Assembly: GCA_011799875.1 (NCBI GenBank)
Contig: CM022303.1
Location: 194,773,630-194,837,629 of the forward strand
DNA from: Thinopyrum elongatum
Taxonomy: Eukaryota; Streptophyta; Magnoliopsida; Poales; Poaceae
Reading direction: 5' to 3'
DNA: 64,000 nt
Positions 34,997 through 47,180 of the stretch are shown piece by piece; positions within the stretch are counted from its first letter, which is position 1; each line of letters begins with the position of its first letter. Under the pieces are notes generated by a model, which saw nothing but the letters and a program-made list of their open reading frames with translations, was not told the origin of the DNA and did no database searches. The translations under genes and the position numbers were made by a program.

Positions 34997-37750
34997 CTAA
35001 GTCGCTTGCATACTCAGTTTAAAAAAAATTAATTCTTGTTCGGTTCGAGCAAACATTCCATTTGTGTGAAACAAAAAACTTAGTTTGTCAAAAATGTTGT
35101 TTGTCAAAACACTTCTTTTACCCAAGTTAACTAGGGGCTCTTAAATTTATATGAGCCGTTTTATAATAATTGTTTTCTTCTTAGTCGTTGTGAAGTCTTT
35201 TGCTATCACTCCTTTTTTCGATGCGAGTGTGTGGTCAATAGCCGTGTAGCCTGGTTTCTCTCTCAAGCCGCTCGAGTTTAGTTCGGTAAACTGGCCTAAC
35301 GAGAAGCACTCCGCCTTCGGGATAGGAGGTTGAAGCCGAAGGCTGACCCAGTCGAAGTCTTGAGATCGGATGTGTCATGTTAAAGCATGACGGAAGCACA
35401 AACTAATTTTAAGACCAATGTTCGGATTGGCACCAAAGAAAATTTTGATTTATTGTAGACGTAAAATTTTACTAAAGTGTTTCAGTTTTCCGAACTTACG
35501 TCACCTTTAACCTATTTGTATGTTTTTCTTTAAGGGGGAGGGATATCCTCCTAACTGAGGTGCCCCGCGTAATAATTTAGCTTGGGAAATCTTTTCCGGC
35601 CCGCAGCTCGGCATCTTTCCTGCCGACCTGCACCTCGGTGTTGAAAAAACACACACCACATCTGGACTAGTTCTCGAGCAGTGCATTGCCAAATGCCTTT
35701 AAAGCATCGACTATATTAACGGGGGGCTGAGACTACAGCCGAACGCACCAAAAGCCAAGGTACTCCATGGAGTCCTCGGCAGACGTTCTTGGACATTGCT
35801 TTATATGCATCAGTTTTGAATTGTGTTATCGGTCAATAGTTGGGTTGCCCGGCTCCTGTGCTTGCCTCCTATGTTCTGCTTTGTTCAGCTAGGTGTGCAA
35901 AGGGAGAACCACTGTGATTGTGCTTCCAGCTCGAATGGTTAAGCGCCTCAGTGGAGAAAGCCAAAAACTGACTGTCACAATGGGCGTAAACTGGTCAGCG
36001 ATCCGATGGCTGTGTCAAACTATAGATCGATAGAGGTTACCCTGTGGGCCTTTCATAAAATTTGCCGAAGTGTTAATGGCCTGACCTCGGCTGATGCCGA
36101 ACACTAACCGAGGGCTAGTAACTGGCCTCCCAACTTTAAGCTCCTATGACTAAGTGAAAGTTATAAAGGCTGCATATCTGATTGCCTCGTTTCCGCTAGC
36201 GCAACCGCCTCCGGGCACCGAGACGTCAGCTAAGGGTTGTCTTGTTACTGCGAAAACACCCTGCATAGCATCTACAAAGGAATAGAAGCCGATGATGGGC
36301 CACTTTCAAATGATAAACGGTCGCAATGGAGTCAAAATAAACATATGTCATCAGCGTTCATATTCAGTATACAAGCGCTGCCTTCCGTAATCATCGTTAT
36401 AAAGCCATAAATATGCATCAATTTGACTTAAGATTTTGGCCAAGCTGGGTTGCCTGGCTTGTGTGTTTACACCCTACGTTCCTGATTGTTCGGCTAGGGG
36501 GTAAAGGGACCACCACTGTGATTGTTACTACCGGGTCATCCGAGCTAGTACCTCAGACTGGGTGAAGCCAAAAGCTAGCTATCTTAAGAATATAATTGGT
36601 TGGAAATGACGAAAGTGAAAATTTAGGTTCACTAAAGACCACAGAGTTCGGGAACTTTCCCCAAACTAAATCCTCAATATTTTCCTCCCACATTGACCGG
36701 AGTTGAGGTTTCATGATCATGGTCAACATGATAGAATAGGAAAAGGAACTTATAAAGGAACTATTTTTCCTAGAAGATGTTTCTTATGTTAAAAAAAGTA
36801 ATATAACATATCTCTCCGCGTACCTTTGTTTATAAAACCATATGGCCGGATTGCCTTGTTTGCCATAAATCTTTGCCCTTATAAAGGCTTTATAAAGTAG
36901 GACAAACACTCCTCGGCTGCTGGCCGAGGAGGTTGAAGCCGATGGTCGGTCAACAAAGTTTTGTACAATGCGGATCTGAGCATTAATGATGTAAAGTACT
37001 TGGATACATAGAATCATTACACATAAATTGTCATTAAAGTCAATTTACTCTGGATATTGATCCTTAATTCGGCCACCCTTGCCCAAATTATGGCTCGGGG
37101 GCTACTGGCTTCGCGCTTCTCACTTAAAAGCCATTAACGGGGAACATCGATCCCCTGATCTGGTGTTGCCACCCGACCAGTGGCTCGGGGGCTACTGCAT
37201 TGCCTATTCAACGCAGTAAATTCAAAGTGCCCAGTGTTCAGCTTGACCGAGCTATGGGCAAACGCGTCTTCGGACAGCAATAGGCACCACCTGGGACCTA
37301 TTCGGCATGAAGCTAATATATTACGGCGACTTCTCAAGACCCTCTCTCAAGGGCCCGTCCGCCGATCACTATCTTCTCTAATAATTACACCGTGTTTCTA
37401 TTCCTATGTATGCTACCGAGCTAGGAGTTGATCCTCAGGCCGATTTCGTGAATCGACCTGAGTCTTAGGGGCTACTTGGATCAGTGGTTTCATGTTTTCC
37501 TTCAGGTGCATCTTGGATTTTAGGATGACACACACCTTGAGGGCTACTGGCTATATATCTCGGCAGAGAATAAATTGCACCAATCGAGAAAAATATAACT
37601 GCAAAAAATCAGCCCAAGACAGAGGTGGTGCAACACCTCGGATGCAGTCCGGCATAAAACTCGGATACAAGTGGCTGGCTCCATAGAGGGCATTTCCAGC
37701 ATTAAGTTCGGCTGAACTCCTTCAACTTTTTTGAACTAAGGTGATCTATG
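34997..37750 (+). other. Element D internal non-coding region
   Basis: There are no domain-bearing frames on either strand. Phrases such as GGCTCGGGGGCTACTG and GAGGTTGAAGCCGA recur, as in the spacer and purine-tract regions of element B. The minus frame 36784-37017 corresponds to the B spacer and is not a gene. Confidence 0.5.
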
Positions 37751-37764
37751 ACACCTCGAATGCA

Positions 37765-37935
37765 GGTCGGCGTTGGAGCTTGGATATAGTCTGGCGTTGG
37801 AGCTTGGATACAGTCCGGCGTTGGAGCTTGGATGCAGTCCAGCGTTGGAGCTCGGCTACAAACAGATACCTCGAATGCAGTCCGATGTTGGAGCTTGGAT
37901 AGAGTCCGGCGTTGAAGCTCGGACACAAGAGGAGA
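37765..37935 (+). repeat. 24-bp tandem repeat in element D
   Basis: GCGTTGGAGCTTGGATACAG-like units begin at 37771, 37795, 37819 and 37843 with a spacing of 24 bases. Related, less regular units continue to about 37920. The spacing is a multiple of three, which creates an ALELGYSP-like open frame that is probably only a by-product. Confidence 0.75.
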
Positions 37936-38149
37936 ACGCCGCACGGGAAAAACTTCGAACCCGAGGTGTGGCATAAAAAATAAAAAGGCATTGATAAAGG
38001 CCGAAGACTTAAAGGGCTCCTCGGATACCCGACGTGTGAACTCTTCGGATTTAGCTCGGCAATCCTCAAGATTGAAGATGGGAAGATTTGTTGAACCAGT
38101 TTTCAAGACCGATGACCGAAGATGAAGAATAGTTCGGAAGAATCGAGGA

Positions 38150-38849
38150 GCGTTGATAACCCACAAGTATAGGGGATTGTTTGTAGCCTTTTTTGATAAA
38201 TAAGAGTGTCGAACCCAACGAGGAGCTAAAGGCAGAACAAATATTCCCTCAAGTTCTATCGACCACCGATACAACTCTACGCACACTTAACGTTTGCTTT
38301 ACCTAGAACAAGTATGAAACTACGAGTACTTTGCGAGAATAAAACTACGAATAAAATGCAAGATAATAAAAGTAGATGGCTTTTGTCAAACAAGAAAGTC
38401 ATTTGTCCCTAGGCAATTGATAACTAGACCGGTAATCATTCTTGCAATTTTACATGAGGGAGAGGCATGAGCTAACATACTTTCTCTACTTGGATCATAT
38501 GCACTTATGGTTGGAACTCTAGCAAGCATCTGCAACTACTAAAGATCATTAAGGTCGTAAAACCCAACCACAACATTAAGTATCAAGTCCTCTTTACTCC
38601 CATACACAACAACCCACTTATCCATGTTCAGGCTTCTGTCACTTTGGCAACCGACAATAAGCAAATTATGAATGTATTGCAACACCCTACAGCGGGGACC
38701 CCTCACGTTTGCGCGAGACGGAGGGCACCGTAGGACAGCACCATAATAAAATATACACTCAGACCAACCACGATCATCGATTAGCCCGTAGGATAAAACA
38801 GATCTACTCAAACATCATAGGATAACCACATATCATTGGGAAATAATAT
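38150..38849. repeat. Gypsy LTR fragment E, left part
   Basis: It begins TTGATAACCCACAAGTATAG, an LTR end common in Triticeae gypsy elements, and runs to the element C insertion. After element C the same LTR continues at 55954. Which strand is sense was not settled. The minus frame 37702-38286 that crosses this border is a chance frame. Confidence 0.6.
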
Positions 38850-39781
38850 TGTCGGGGTACACAAACATGGGTGTATGTTTTTCCCTAACTTGTGCACGGA
38901 CAGCAACCCTCCGGTCCCGCAACTCTCAGCATACAAGACCAGACCAAGCAGAAGAAATCAGCTCTTTGAGAAATCAAAGGGCGGATCAAGAAGACCAAGA
39001 CCAACCAAAGGAGCAAGATACCACTAAGGAAAAACCTCCCTTGCCGGGCAGGCGAGCCTGGAGGAGACGAGGTTGCCCCGAAGACAAGTCTCAAGATTGC
39101 CCTAGCAGGCTTGCCAGGGACGCCGAGGGCGGATTACCCCGCCAAGGCTCCACCGCTCCACCTCACAGCAATGCAAGTCATCGATCGGTGCGGTGTCGAG
39201 CCCCCAAGTGGCTAAGCGGCCGTTATTTGGCATGTGGCAGCCACTTCCAGAGGAAATCACCTCCAAATGACACCCGTCCAGGGATGTGTCACGCAGGCAG
39301 ATGAGAAGGTGGCCGAACGGCACGGCAAGGCTTGCCGGGCTACGCTACGATGTGACACTAAGCGGCGCATTTAATGCGCTTTGTCCTGTCTGCATAGTTA
39401 GGTATGATAGCACTGTTCTCTATCTAATCAGTATGCAATGACTGATTTGCCATTGTGGTGACCCCTTGATCTATAAAAGGAGGGCGATGGCAACCTTAGA
39501 AAGGATTCGGACCCTTGTACACTCGTACGCACGTAGCTGCTCTCGCCCCGAGGCGACCTTGCCGGGCTAGAGCGTTGCGTCTCCACCACAGTCCTCTCAT
39601 CAATCCACCAAAGCAGGAGTAGGGTTTTACGCCTCGCGGCGACCCAAACCTGGGTAAAAACTACCCGTGTGATCACTGTCGTGCTGCTCCGCGCCCTCCG
39701 CTCTTTGTGCAATGCGTCCTTCCCCCCTGCCGAACCACAAGGGGCCGATGGCCCCATAGGTGGCCGTGTTTTCCCACGACA
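38850..39781 (+). repeat. Element C 5' LTR
   Basis: Starts TGTCGGGGTACACAAACATG and ends CACGACA. TATAAAA lies at 39472-39478. It is recognisably related to the element A LTR (same ends, same TATA neighbourhood) but clearly diverged in its first third. Confidence 0.9.
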
Positions 39782-39783
39782 TC

Positions 39784-39804
39784 TTTGGCGCGCCAGGTAG
39801 GGGG
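39784..39804 (+). other. Element C primer binding site
   Basis: TTTGGCGCGCCAGGTAGGGGG starts three bases after the LTR, the standard gypsy primer motif. It has one difference from element A. Confidence 0.8.
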
Positions 39805-39882
39805 AAGCGCTTGCGTGAACCCGAGGGCGTACGCAGTGCGTCATCTTCATCATCATTTCCTTCATCAACGGTTTCATTACCC

Positions 39883-40215
39883 ATGACGCCCAAGAAAAGA
39901 TGGGGCGTAGTAGGACGGGAGGGGAGCGATATCGCTCCCCCGCCTATCCTGTCCAATCTCTGTCGCCTTTTTCCGCCGCGGCTGCAGCAGCGACGGGAAC
40001 AAGGAATGATGGCGGCGGGACAGCCCCAAACGATTCAGGCAGCATGGTCACCATGCAGGCCCCATTCGGGAAAAGGAACAAGGTGTAAGGGTACAAGGTT
40101 TCTCTCTCCGCCACTCTCACTTATCGACAATCGAGCTACTGGGTTTAGCATCATTAGTGTCGATGAGCCCGCGCGATACTCGGTCCAGCATTTACCCTGC
40201 CTAGGGAAATCCTGA
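39883..40215 (+). CDS. Short sense frame after primer site of element C
   Basis: A 110-codon frame starts MTPKKRWGVVGREG and ends GFSIISVDEPARYSVQHLP then CLGKS and a stop. It is the counterpart of 11389-11733 in element A, with the same end and stop. Similarity is strongest over the last 40 codons. It may be a gag remnant, a small product, or RNA structure that constrains the sequence. No domain recognised. Confidence 0.35.
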   Translation: MTPKKRWGVVGREGSDIAPPPILSNLCRLFPPRLQQRREQGMMAAGQPQTIQAAWSPCRPHSGKGTRCKGTRFLSPPLSLIDNRATGFSIISVDEPARYSVQHLPCLGKS

Positions 40216-42555
40216 GTAGAGCACCGGTGTGAATCCGTTGATTGACGCCCCGGCAAGTATGCTCCGGCAAGGCCGTCCGCATTAGCGTGACTTTTATGCC
40301 AGCTGCCGTCAGATTGTTTAAAAAAGTGTGGAGAGGAGGAGAGAGAAATCGGTCGTGCCTTGCATCGCGTCCTGCCGCCCGCAAGATACATATAATTCTC
40401 GTCGGCACCTGCCGGGAGCCGGAGAGCGACTTGCGCGGCGCCATCCTTCCCGAAGCATGCGAACGCGACAAGTGGCCACGGCTGAAGGGGGAGGAAGGGA
40501 GTGAGAATGAAAGCTAAGTCCACGCAATCGTTGCTTTGTTACAGACCTAGCTAAAAATTTGCACTTGCTTATCCCTCGGGTACCAAGATGTTCGTATGAG
40601 GAAATCTTTTGTGTGATGGCACCTTATTAGTTCTTTGTCTGCGCCCCCGCTCTGTTCCGAGCCTGCTCGCAGAAATGGGTGGCTGCGTCAAAAACTGCCA
40701 AGGAAAGACCTGCCGGGACGTATCCTCGCCAAGGTGACTGCTAAGGGACCGACCCTTACGACAATCGCGGCAATATGATACCGGCAGGAAACTAAAATAC
40801 GCGCAAAGACTAATCGTACGAACACCAACGGGTGAACTCAAAAGCGATAAGACATGCAGATGAGATTAAATAAAGACATCAGTTCCATACAAGCATAAGC
40901 AGTATGATATCTAAATACAGGACATGCACCATGTTTTGTTACAGGACAACGCGATGGCAAGAATAGTTCAAGGCCGTGCCTGGCGAACCCGCGAAGCAGT
41001 GGGGACAGCGAGGACCTTGTCGGCATAGGGGGCGGCTTTCTCCTCGCCAGCAGAAGTGTCTGCGCCCTCCGACAGCCTCCTAAAGCCGTCGGCAAGGTCG
41101 AGGTCCGGATGGTGGTAGGCGATGTTGCTCAGAACCATGAAGAGGGCATTGCGGGCAAGCTTCCGAGATTCACTCGCAAAGCGACCGGCCCTTCCGTCTT
41201 CGTGTGCCTTCAGCTTTTCAATCAAATCGTTGAAGAAGAGCCCTAGCTTGACGCTGAGGAATTCATGCATACTGGTCGAGAAGACTGGCCCTTCCATGCC
41301 CATCGCTGCAGTTTGGGCAGTGAGAAGCTCGGCGACGGCGATCAAACTCTTGATCCAGAGGTTGACCTGCTCGGTGTGATTTGCTAGTTTATCCTCTGCA
41401 TCTTTTTGGAGGAGCCTTGTGGTATCCAGGTCCTTCGCCAGCTGCTTCTCACGAGCCCCACTAGACTCGGCCGAGCTCTCCAGGGTGCCAATCCTGGCCT
41501 TCAAATCTTCAATGGTGCTGTTGGCGGTCTCAAGGCCTTGGCTCTGGGAGGAGAGCTATGATTGCACGTCCTTCAGAAGAATCTCTGCTTTCCGCGCCTC
41601 CTCCTTGAGGGTCATGGCCTCCTTGACACTCCCGGCAAGCTCTTCAGTCAGTTTGGCTACCTGTTGATCGAGATTAGTCTTGGCAGTGGATGCAGCGGCA
41701 AGGTCATCAGTGAGCTTCTTTAGTTGGACAGTAGAATCGGTAGTAAGGGCATCCAAGGCTGCCTTATGCCTATCCTCCTGCTCCTTGGTACGCTGCTGCA
41801 CGAGGGCTTCCAGTTCTTCATCTTTGGCACGGAGGGTGGCTTCGAGTTTCTCTTCCCGGGAAGAGATATCCATCTCCTTGGCATCCAAGAGCGCCGTGCA
41901 CTCCGCCAAGTGAGCCTCCCGGGCGATGACATCCTCCCTTGCCATGGAAATCGCCTCCTACTGCCTCATAAGGACCTGGAACTGCTTGCCGTACCAGTCG
42001 TGTAGCTCGCTACCCTTGTCCCTCAGCTTCTGATCCACCTTGTTGGCGGACTTGCGCTGCTCCTTGAGCACTCGCCATTTCTGGCTGTGACGACTCTGCA
42101 TCTCCTTAATGCCTGCCGCCATGGACTCCAGGAAAGACAAGTCCATGGCGACGGTGACAGAGTCATCTGCCTCTTCAACCCCTTGGTACAGCGATGCCAG
42201 GATGCGCTGAATCTCTCCATCAAGTTCCGCGCTCGTCGCTGCTAATGAACCGGGGGCTCCGAGCCCAGGCTGCGCAAGCACCAGCACTAGTTGACTCGGA
42301 AATGGCTGCGGGACCCCCGCCCCGATACCAAATGAGGGGAGGGGGTCCATAGTTTGGACGGGGATTTTCTCTTCAATCGTCGCCCCGGATCCTGGCGCGC
42401 TGCCGGGGGTTTGCTCCGTTTCCATCAGGAGCTCCTGAACACCCCGACAACATGTTCCTACCCCTCCGCGGCAGCAATCTTGGCGGCTTCCTCCACATCA
42501 TCTTTCCCTATGCTGGCCACCTCTTCCAACAGTTTAGGCTCTTCGATCAGAGGGG

Positions 42556-42663
42556 CTGCAGGCAGAGTCAACAATCAATGATAAGGAAGCAGAAGCATTA
42601 GAGAACCAGGGACATGGAGCAAGATGGTGAAAGCAGCAGAATCAAAAAGAGTAAATGGATTAC
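42556..42663 (-). other. Intron 2 of element C aORF
   Basis: Donor GTAATCC after ...QASPG, acceptor CTGCCTGCAG before the PLIEEPKLLEEVA codons. Length 108 bp, same position and phase as 8954-9060 in element A. Confidence 0.7.
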
Positions 42664-43079
42664 CCGGAGATGCCTGCCGTGGAGGAGCTTCGGTTTCCCC
42701 GGCAACGTCAGTTGCCGGGCCATGGTCACCATCCCATCCCTTGGTAACCACGGCGTCGTCCTGGGTGGACTCTTCCGTGGAAACCCTTGTCGGGGATCCC
42801 TCGACTCGATCGACGGGCGTGGTGGGCCCCTCCTGGAAGGACTCGCCCTGAGTAAGCTCCTCCCCTCCTCTGGATACAGAGGTGGGGAGCTCTTCTCCGT
42901 CATTTTCGACGAGAGGAGCCAACCCTGCACTTTCAGGCCGGGGGCTGAGCTGGGGGCTTGGTGTTGAAACGTTCGTGCTGCTTCCTCCCAGGCCCGTGCC
43001 TTCCACAGTCTTCAGCGGCTCTGCATGCCTGAGCCGCTTGGTCCGGTGGATGAGGGTCTCGCCTTCTTCCTCCTCCTCC

Positions 43080-43165
43080 CTGGCAAAGACAGCAAGCCAA
43101 GATCAGTCAGCAAGCAAGAGAATGTGCGGAAACTGCAGCAAAGAAAGAAGAGTGTTCTTTCTTAC
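43080..43165 (-). other. Intron 1 of element C aORF
   Basis: Donor GTAAGAAAG after ...LIDEE, acceptor TTTGCCAG before a Glu-rich run. Length 86 bp, same position and phase as 8472-8576 in element A, although the intron sequence has diverged. Confidence 0.7.
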
Positions 43166-45013
43166 TCTTCGTCGATGAGCATGGAGCTCAACTCGAACTC
43201 CACGGGCGGTGAGGGCGCCCTGCTTCTCTTCTGGGGTGGAGGAGCGGAGCTCCCTGGCAACTTCGAGCCTTACTGAGGCACAGGGGACTCCGACGAGGGC
43301 GAGCTATGCGAGGATCTCGAGTCGGACTGGGAGTTGGAGTCGACTCCCGTGGCTGCCAATTGCTTGGCGGGAGGGGTCCTAGCCCCGGAAAGGCGAGAGG
43401 ACTGCCGGCGCGCCGCATCCGGCTTGCTGCCCTTGGAGGTGGTCTTCTTCACCTTCTTGGCGGCAAGTGCATGATCGGGAACCACTGCTCCCCGGCTAGC
43501 CACCCGCCTGCGAGGGCGCCACTCCAAGATTGGCTCAGGGGCTTGAGAGCCTCCCGCGAGCCACTCCTCCTCGGGCTGCTCCGCCTCCGTAGCCCTCTCT
43601 TCTTTCCAGGCCTCTGCTGTCGTGGCATATAAAGCCTCAATCCCGGCAGGCTCGTCCCCGACAGGCTTGTCCCCGGTGGGTTCGCCCCCGGAAGGATCAT
43701 CCCCGGCAGCCTCCTCTATGGCGTGCACCTCGCTTCTGCCATGGGAAGAGCCTTCATCCTCAGCCTCCTCCTTTTCCTCCGCTGCCTTCCAGGCCTTCGC
43801 CTTTGCGGTGGCTCAGAGTGCCTTGTCCTCCTTGATCCACCTCTTGATGAACGCCTCTTCCACCTTGGAGGTGCGCTTGAACATATTGGTCTCCACCCTG
43901 GTAGCTCTTTCAACCAGGCTGGAGGTCCACACAAGCTCTTCGTTAAGATCGGGTAACTGCCAGTCACCCAAAACTCTATGAGCATTGCACTCTGGCATCC
44001 ATTTCAGGGTCTAGTCCCGGGCGGAGTTGATGTTCAGTGGGATGATATTTGTTGGCAACCTGAATGGCCCAAGGCTGCCGAACAGTTATTCGCACAACCA
44101 AGCATGGCCATAAGCTGACAGATTGTTGGCCAGGCCAGGGTACAACCTCATCCTGTCTTCAGCATCTCCATACTGCCAGGCGAATCCATCCCTCTTCTGC
44201 AATGGCGCGATACGACGTCAGAGGAAGTCGGCTCCCACATGACCGATGGTCAGCCCGGCAGCCTTTAGATGGGTAATCCTGTTTATTGCTGGGCGAAGCC
44301 TGTCATCGATAAGGCCAAGCTCCCTCCAGTCGTTGCCGCGCACAACGCACTCTGTCCGCGCCTGGCAGAAATCTGGGGCCTCCCCATCCTGGATCCAGCA
44401 CCAGTCTGCCCTCCACTTCTCCCATCTGCCGCGCTGCTGCCTGGGGAGGTAATCCCAATTTTCCCTCGCCACCCGGGGCATCCAGCTTATGTTCCCGGAA
44501 CGGTGGGCTTTGTTCTCCACCCGCAGGATGAAATAGTGCCTGAACAAGTCGACATTGGGGGCAACTCCAACAAAGTTCTCGCACAAGTGGGAAAAAATCA
44601 CCATGCACGCCATTGCATTTGGCGTAAAGTCCAGAAGGTGGAATCCATAGATCACCATCATTGCCTCGAAGAAATCCGAAAAGGGAGGACAGAGGCCGCA
44701 GATGAAGTATGCGCAAAAGTATCGATATGAATATGGCGGATCCCTTTTCCCCTCTGCCAGGACCTTGGGTGCGCCATGCCCCTTCGGGACCTCACTCCCC
44801 CAAAGATATCCGTACCTTGCTTTCAGTACATCACTGTCTAGATTCGACGGGAAGAAGACCACGTCTCCCCTTCACTTCTTATCCAGCTCTGCCGCTCTCT
44901 TCTTGCTCCCCTCGGTGGCCACCTCCTTCACGGTGGTCGCCCGCTTCCCCTTGGGAGCAGCAGTTTTCTTCCACATCTCTTCGAGTTGCGGCGGGGATTG
45001 GGGAAGGAAATTG

Positions 45014-47180
45014 GTGTAGGGGAACGTGGCAGAAAACAAAAAATTTCCGACCTACACACTAGCCCAGGACCACTAGGGAGACTGCATACAAGGTTGATCT
45101 TTTCGTTACCGACTCGTAGCGCAGCGGAAGTAGAGTCGATGATGATCGACGGTGCAGATCCCCGCAGCTAGGATTTACAACCTCCCAATCGCGAGGATGA
45201 ATACCCTCATCCACCCCTCGGACAGCCCTCCGGGAGGCAGTCAGACAGTCCCCCGGACGGTGTCGCGGACAGCCCTTCGGGAGGACCTTCGAAACTCGGA
45301 CGGTCACTCGGACAACCCTTCAGGAGGACTCACAGAACTCGGACCGTCACTTGGACAGCCTTTCGGGAGGCACTCTCAAAACAGCCCCTCGGGACAAAGA
45401 TCGAAACTACGACCTCTCTACAGAGTTGCACACATACGGTATCATCTATCCGACAGGGCTTCGCCGTCCAGAACTAGTTCCCACCGGAACCCAGACAGCC
45501 TTTCGGCTCTACGAAACTATTTCGTGGGGAGGGAGAGAGAAGCCAGATCATTGCAATGGCACTTGTATGTGAGAAGGAGTGAGTGTGGAGGGCTGCCCCT
45601 CCACCTCTATTTATAGGAAATCCCAAGGGGTAGGGTAGTTTAACACAAAAACCCAAAGTGCATATGAATGAAGTCCTTCCTCAAGGGCATAAGGGTGAAA
45701 CCAAGGAACAAGAGGGGCTCCATGGTGGAGCCCCAAGTGTAGCTGGCCACCCCCCCATGTGGGGCACCCAAAGGGGCTCCTATCCATCCATGTCACACCC
45801 CAAGATCTTTTGAGCAAAGCCCAAAAAAATGGCTTTCCATAAAGTAATCCAAAAAGCACTTTCACTATTCATGACGACATTTTTCCGCGTCCGTTCGAAC
45901 TGAAAATATTTATGTGGGCTTAGAACATTTCCAGTAGCCACTAAAATAATTTTCAACGCATTCCAGAACAATTCCGGTTTAGTGATTTTCATCTGCGAAA
46001 AGCATCTGAAGCGGTTCTGGCAGCTCCGGAACATTTCCGGTTTTTCTTCCAGAAAATTCCCAGAAGTTTCCAGAATGATTTTGGCACCCTCCAAGAATTA
46101 TCAGGCATGTGCCGAAACCAATTTGACTTTATGGTATCCTCTGAAACAACTTTTCAGTTTCACCGGAACTCATCCGGTGACCTCTCTCTTCGAAACTTTT
46201 CCGCTGTCTCCGAAAACTTTTTCCGGAAACTTTCTCTCAGACTCCCTGTCTAGTATTCAGCAGATAGATGACCCTTAAACGTGTGACCCTATAGGTTCAG
46301 TGAAGTACAGACATGACCCGGAACCCCTTCCGATCAATGATCAACATCAGAGCCGTGGACACCCATATTGACCCCTATACCCACACGAATGAATATTCGA
46401 GTGAACCTCCAGTTGCCGTGTGCTATTCCTGTTGCTTCGTGATATGTTACAAATACCCGAGGTGATACTTACTTGCATCCTCGTGGATCAACAACTTGTC
46501 CACTAGGCTAGTTACCTCGTTACCGCTTTTGTTCTCTTTTCTTGTTTCCGTGTTCTAGCATCCCTGTGATCAAATCACACTGTGTCTGGCCAAACGGTGA
46601 TGGATACCGTAACACCGAGAGAGCCGAGAGATATCTCTCCATCGTCGGAGGAGCAAATCCCAATCTTGAGCTATCAAGTTACTTGACATACTTTTCCATG
46701 AACCCGTAAGCCGCCGTAATAGCCAACCAATTACGGATGACGTTTAACAAACCCCAAAGTTCATGAAGCAAGCATGAAGAAACTCAATACTCTCATGGTC
46801 TAAGGAATCATGCAAACGTTAACCATCTCTGTGTTATTAACCATTAACTTGTGACGAATGTATTTAATAGCATAAAATCAATTCGGGTCGATTCAACACA
46901 AGTGTTCTGCCAACAATTTTGCCCTCAAAATTGCCGACATAGTCATGCCCATGATCAGGAAAACAGGATCATCATGCAATACTTGAGCCTGTCATAGAGG
47001 CTTGACTAGGAATTCATTTTACCGTTTATTATCCCACACGTGCACATGAGTTTCCCTCCAAGCCTTGTTTTATTTGCAGACTTGAGAATCATTGTAGTTA
47101 TAGCATGGAACATAAACCTAATTATGAACAGGGAGATAAATAATAACTTTTATTATTGCCTCTAGGGCATATCTCCTACA
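45014..47180 (-). repeat. C1 3' LTR
   Basis: Sense start is TGTAGGAGATATGCCCTAGAGG and sense end is GTTCCCCTACA. Minus-strand TATAAATA lies at 45608-45615. The purine tract AAGTGGGAGTC is at 47181-47191. GGACAGCCCTTCGGGAGG-like phrases recur in 45210-45390. Confidence 0.9.

Larger units (their letters stand above)
33131..38149 (+). mobile_element. Element D: gag-start-only gypsy element, 3' truncated
   Basis: Element D has a 5' LTR at 33131-33600, a primer site and a recognisable gag start, but then 4.5 kb without protease, RT, RNase H or integrase motifs on either strand. A segment near 36420-36600 matches the pol-aORF spacer of element B, so it belongs to the same lineage. No antisense domain is visible and no 3' LTR is found before LTR fragment E begins near 38150. 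It is a non-autonomous derivative, truncated at its right end. Confidence 0.65.
40968..44976 (-). pseudogene. Element C antisense gene (aORF), three exons, stop-disrupted
   Basis: Proposed exons are 44976-43166, 43079-42664 and 42555-40968, with intron phases 2 and 1 as in element A. It starts MWKKTAAPKGKRATT. Exon 1 has the same Transposase_28-like domain (YFCAYFICGLCPPFSDF, MVIYGFHLLDFTPNA, LCENFVGVAPNVDLFRHYF, NWDYLPRQQRGRWEKW). Exon 3 is a coiled coil ending in ALFMVLSNIAYHHPDLDL. In-frame stops occur at 44872, 44218, 44086, 44011, 43813, 43270, 42458, 41958 and 41556. There is one frameshift near 42430-42455. None of these stops is shared with element A. The role of the protein is unknown. 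Confidence 0.8.

Noticed and set aside
37756..37976. Repeat-peptide gene (ALELGYSP units) in element D
   Set aside because: The 24-bp tandem array is open in more than one frame on both strands; there is no start context or homologous protein. It is a non-coding repeat.
45210..45616. 154-codon frame in the C1 LTR rich in SDSPPGGSQ-like phrases
   Set aside because: It comes from the CGGACAGCCCTTCGGGAGG-like internal repeats of the LTR. The partner LTR carries a shorter version (108 codons). No domain.
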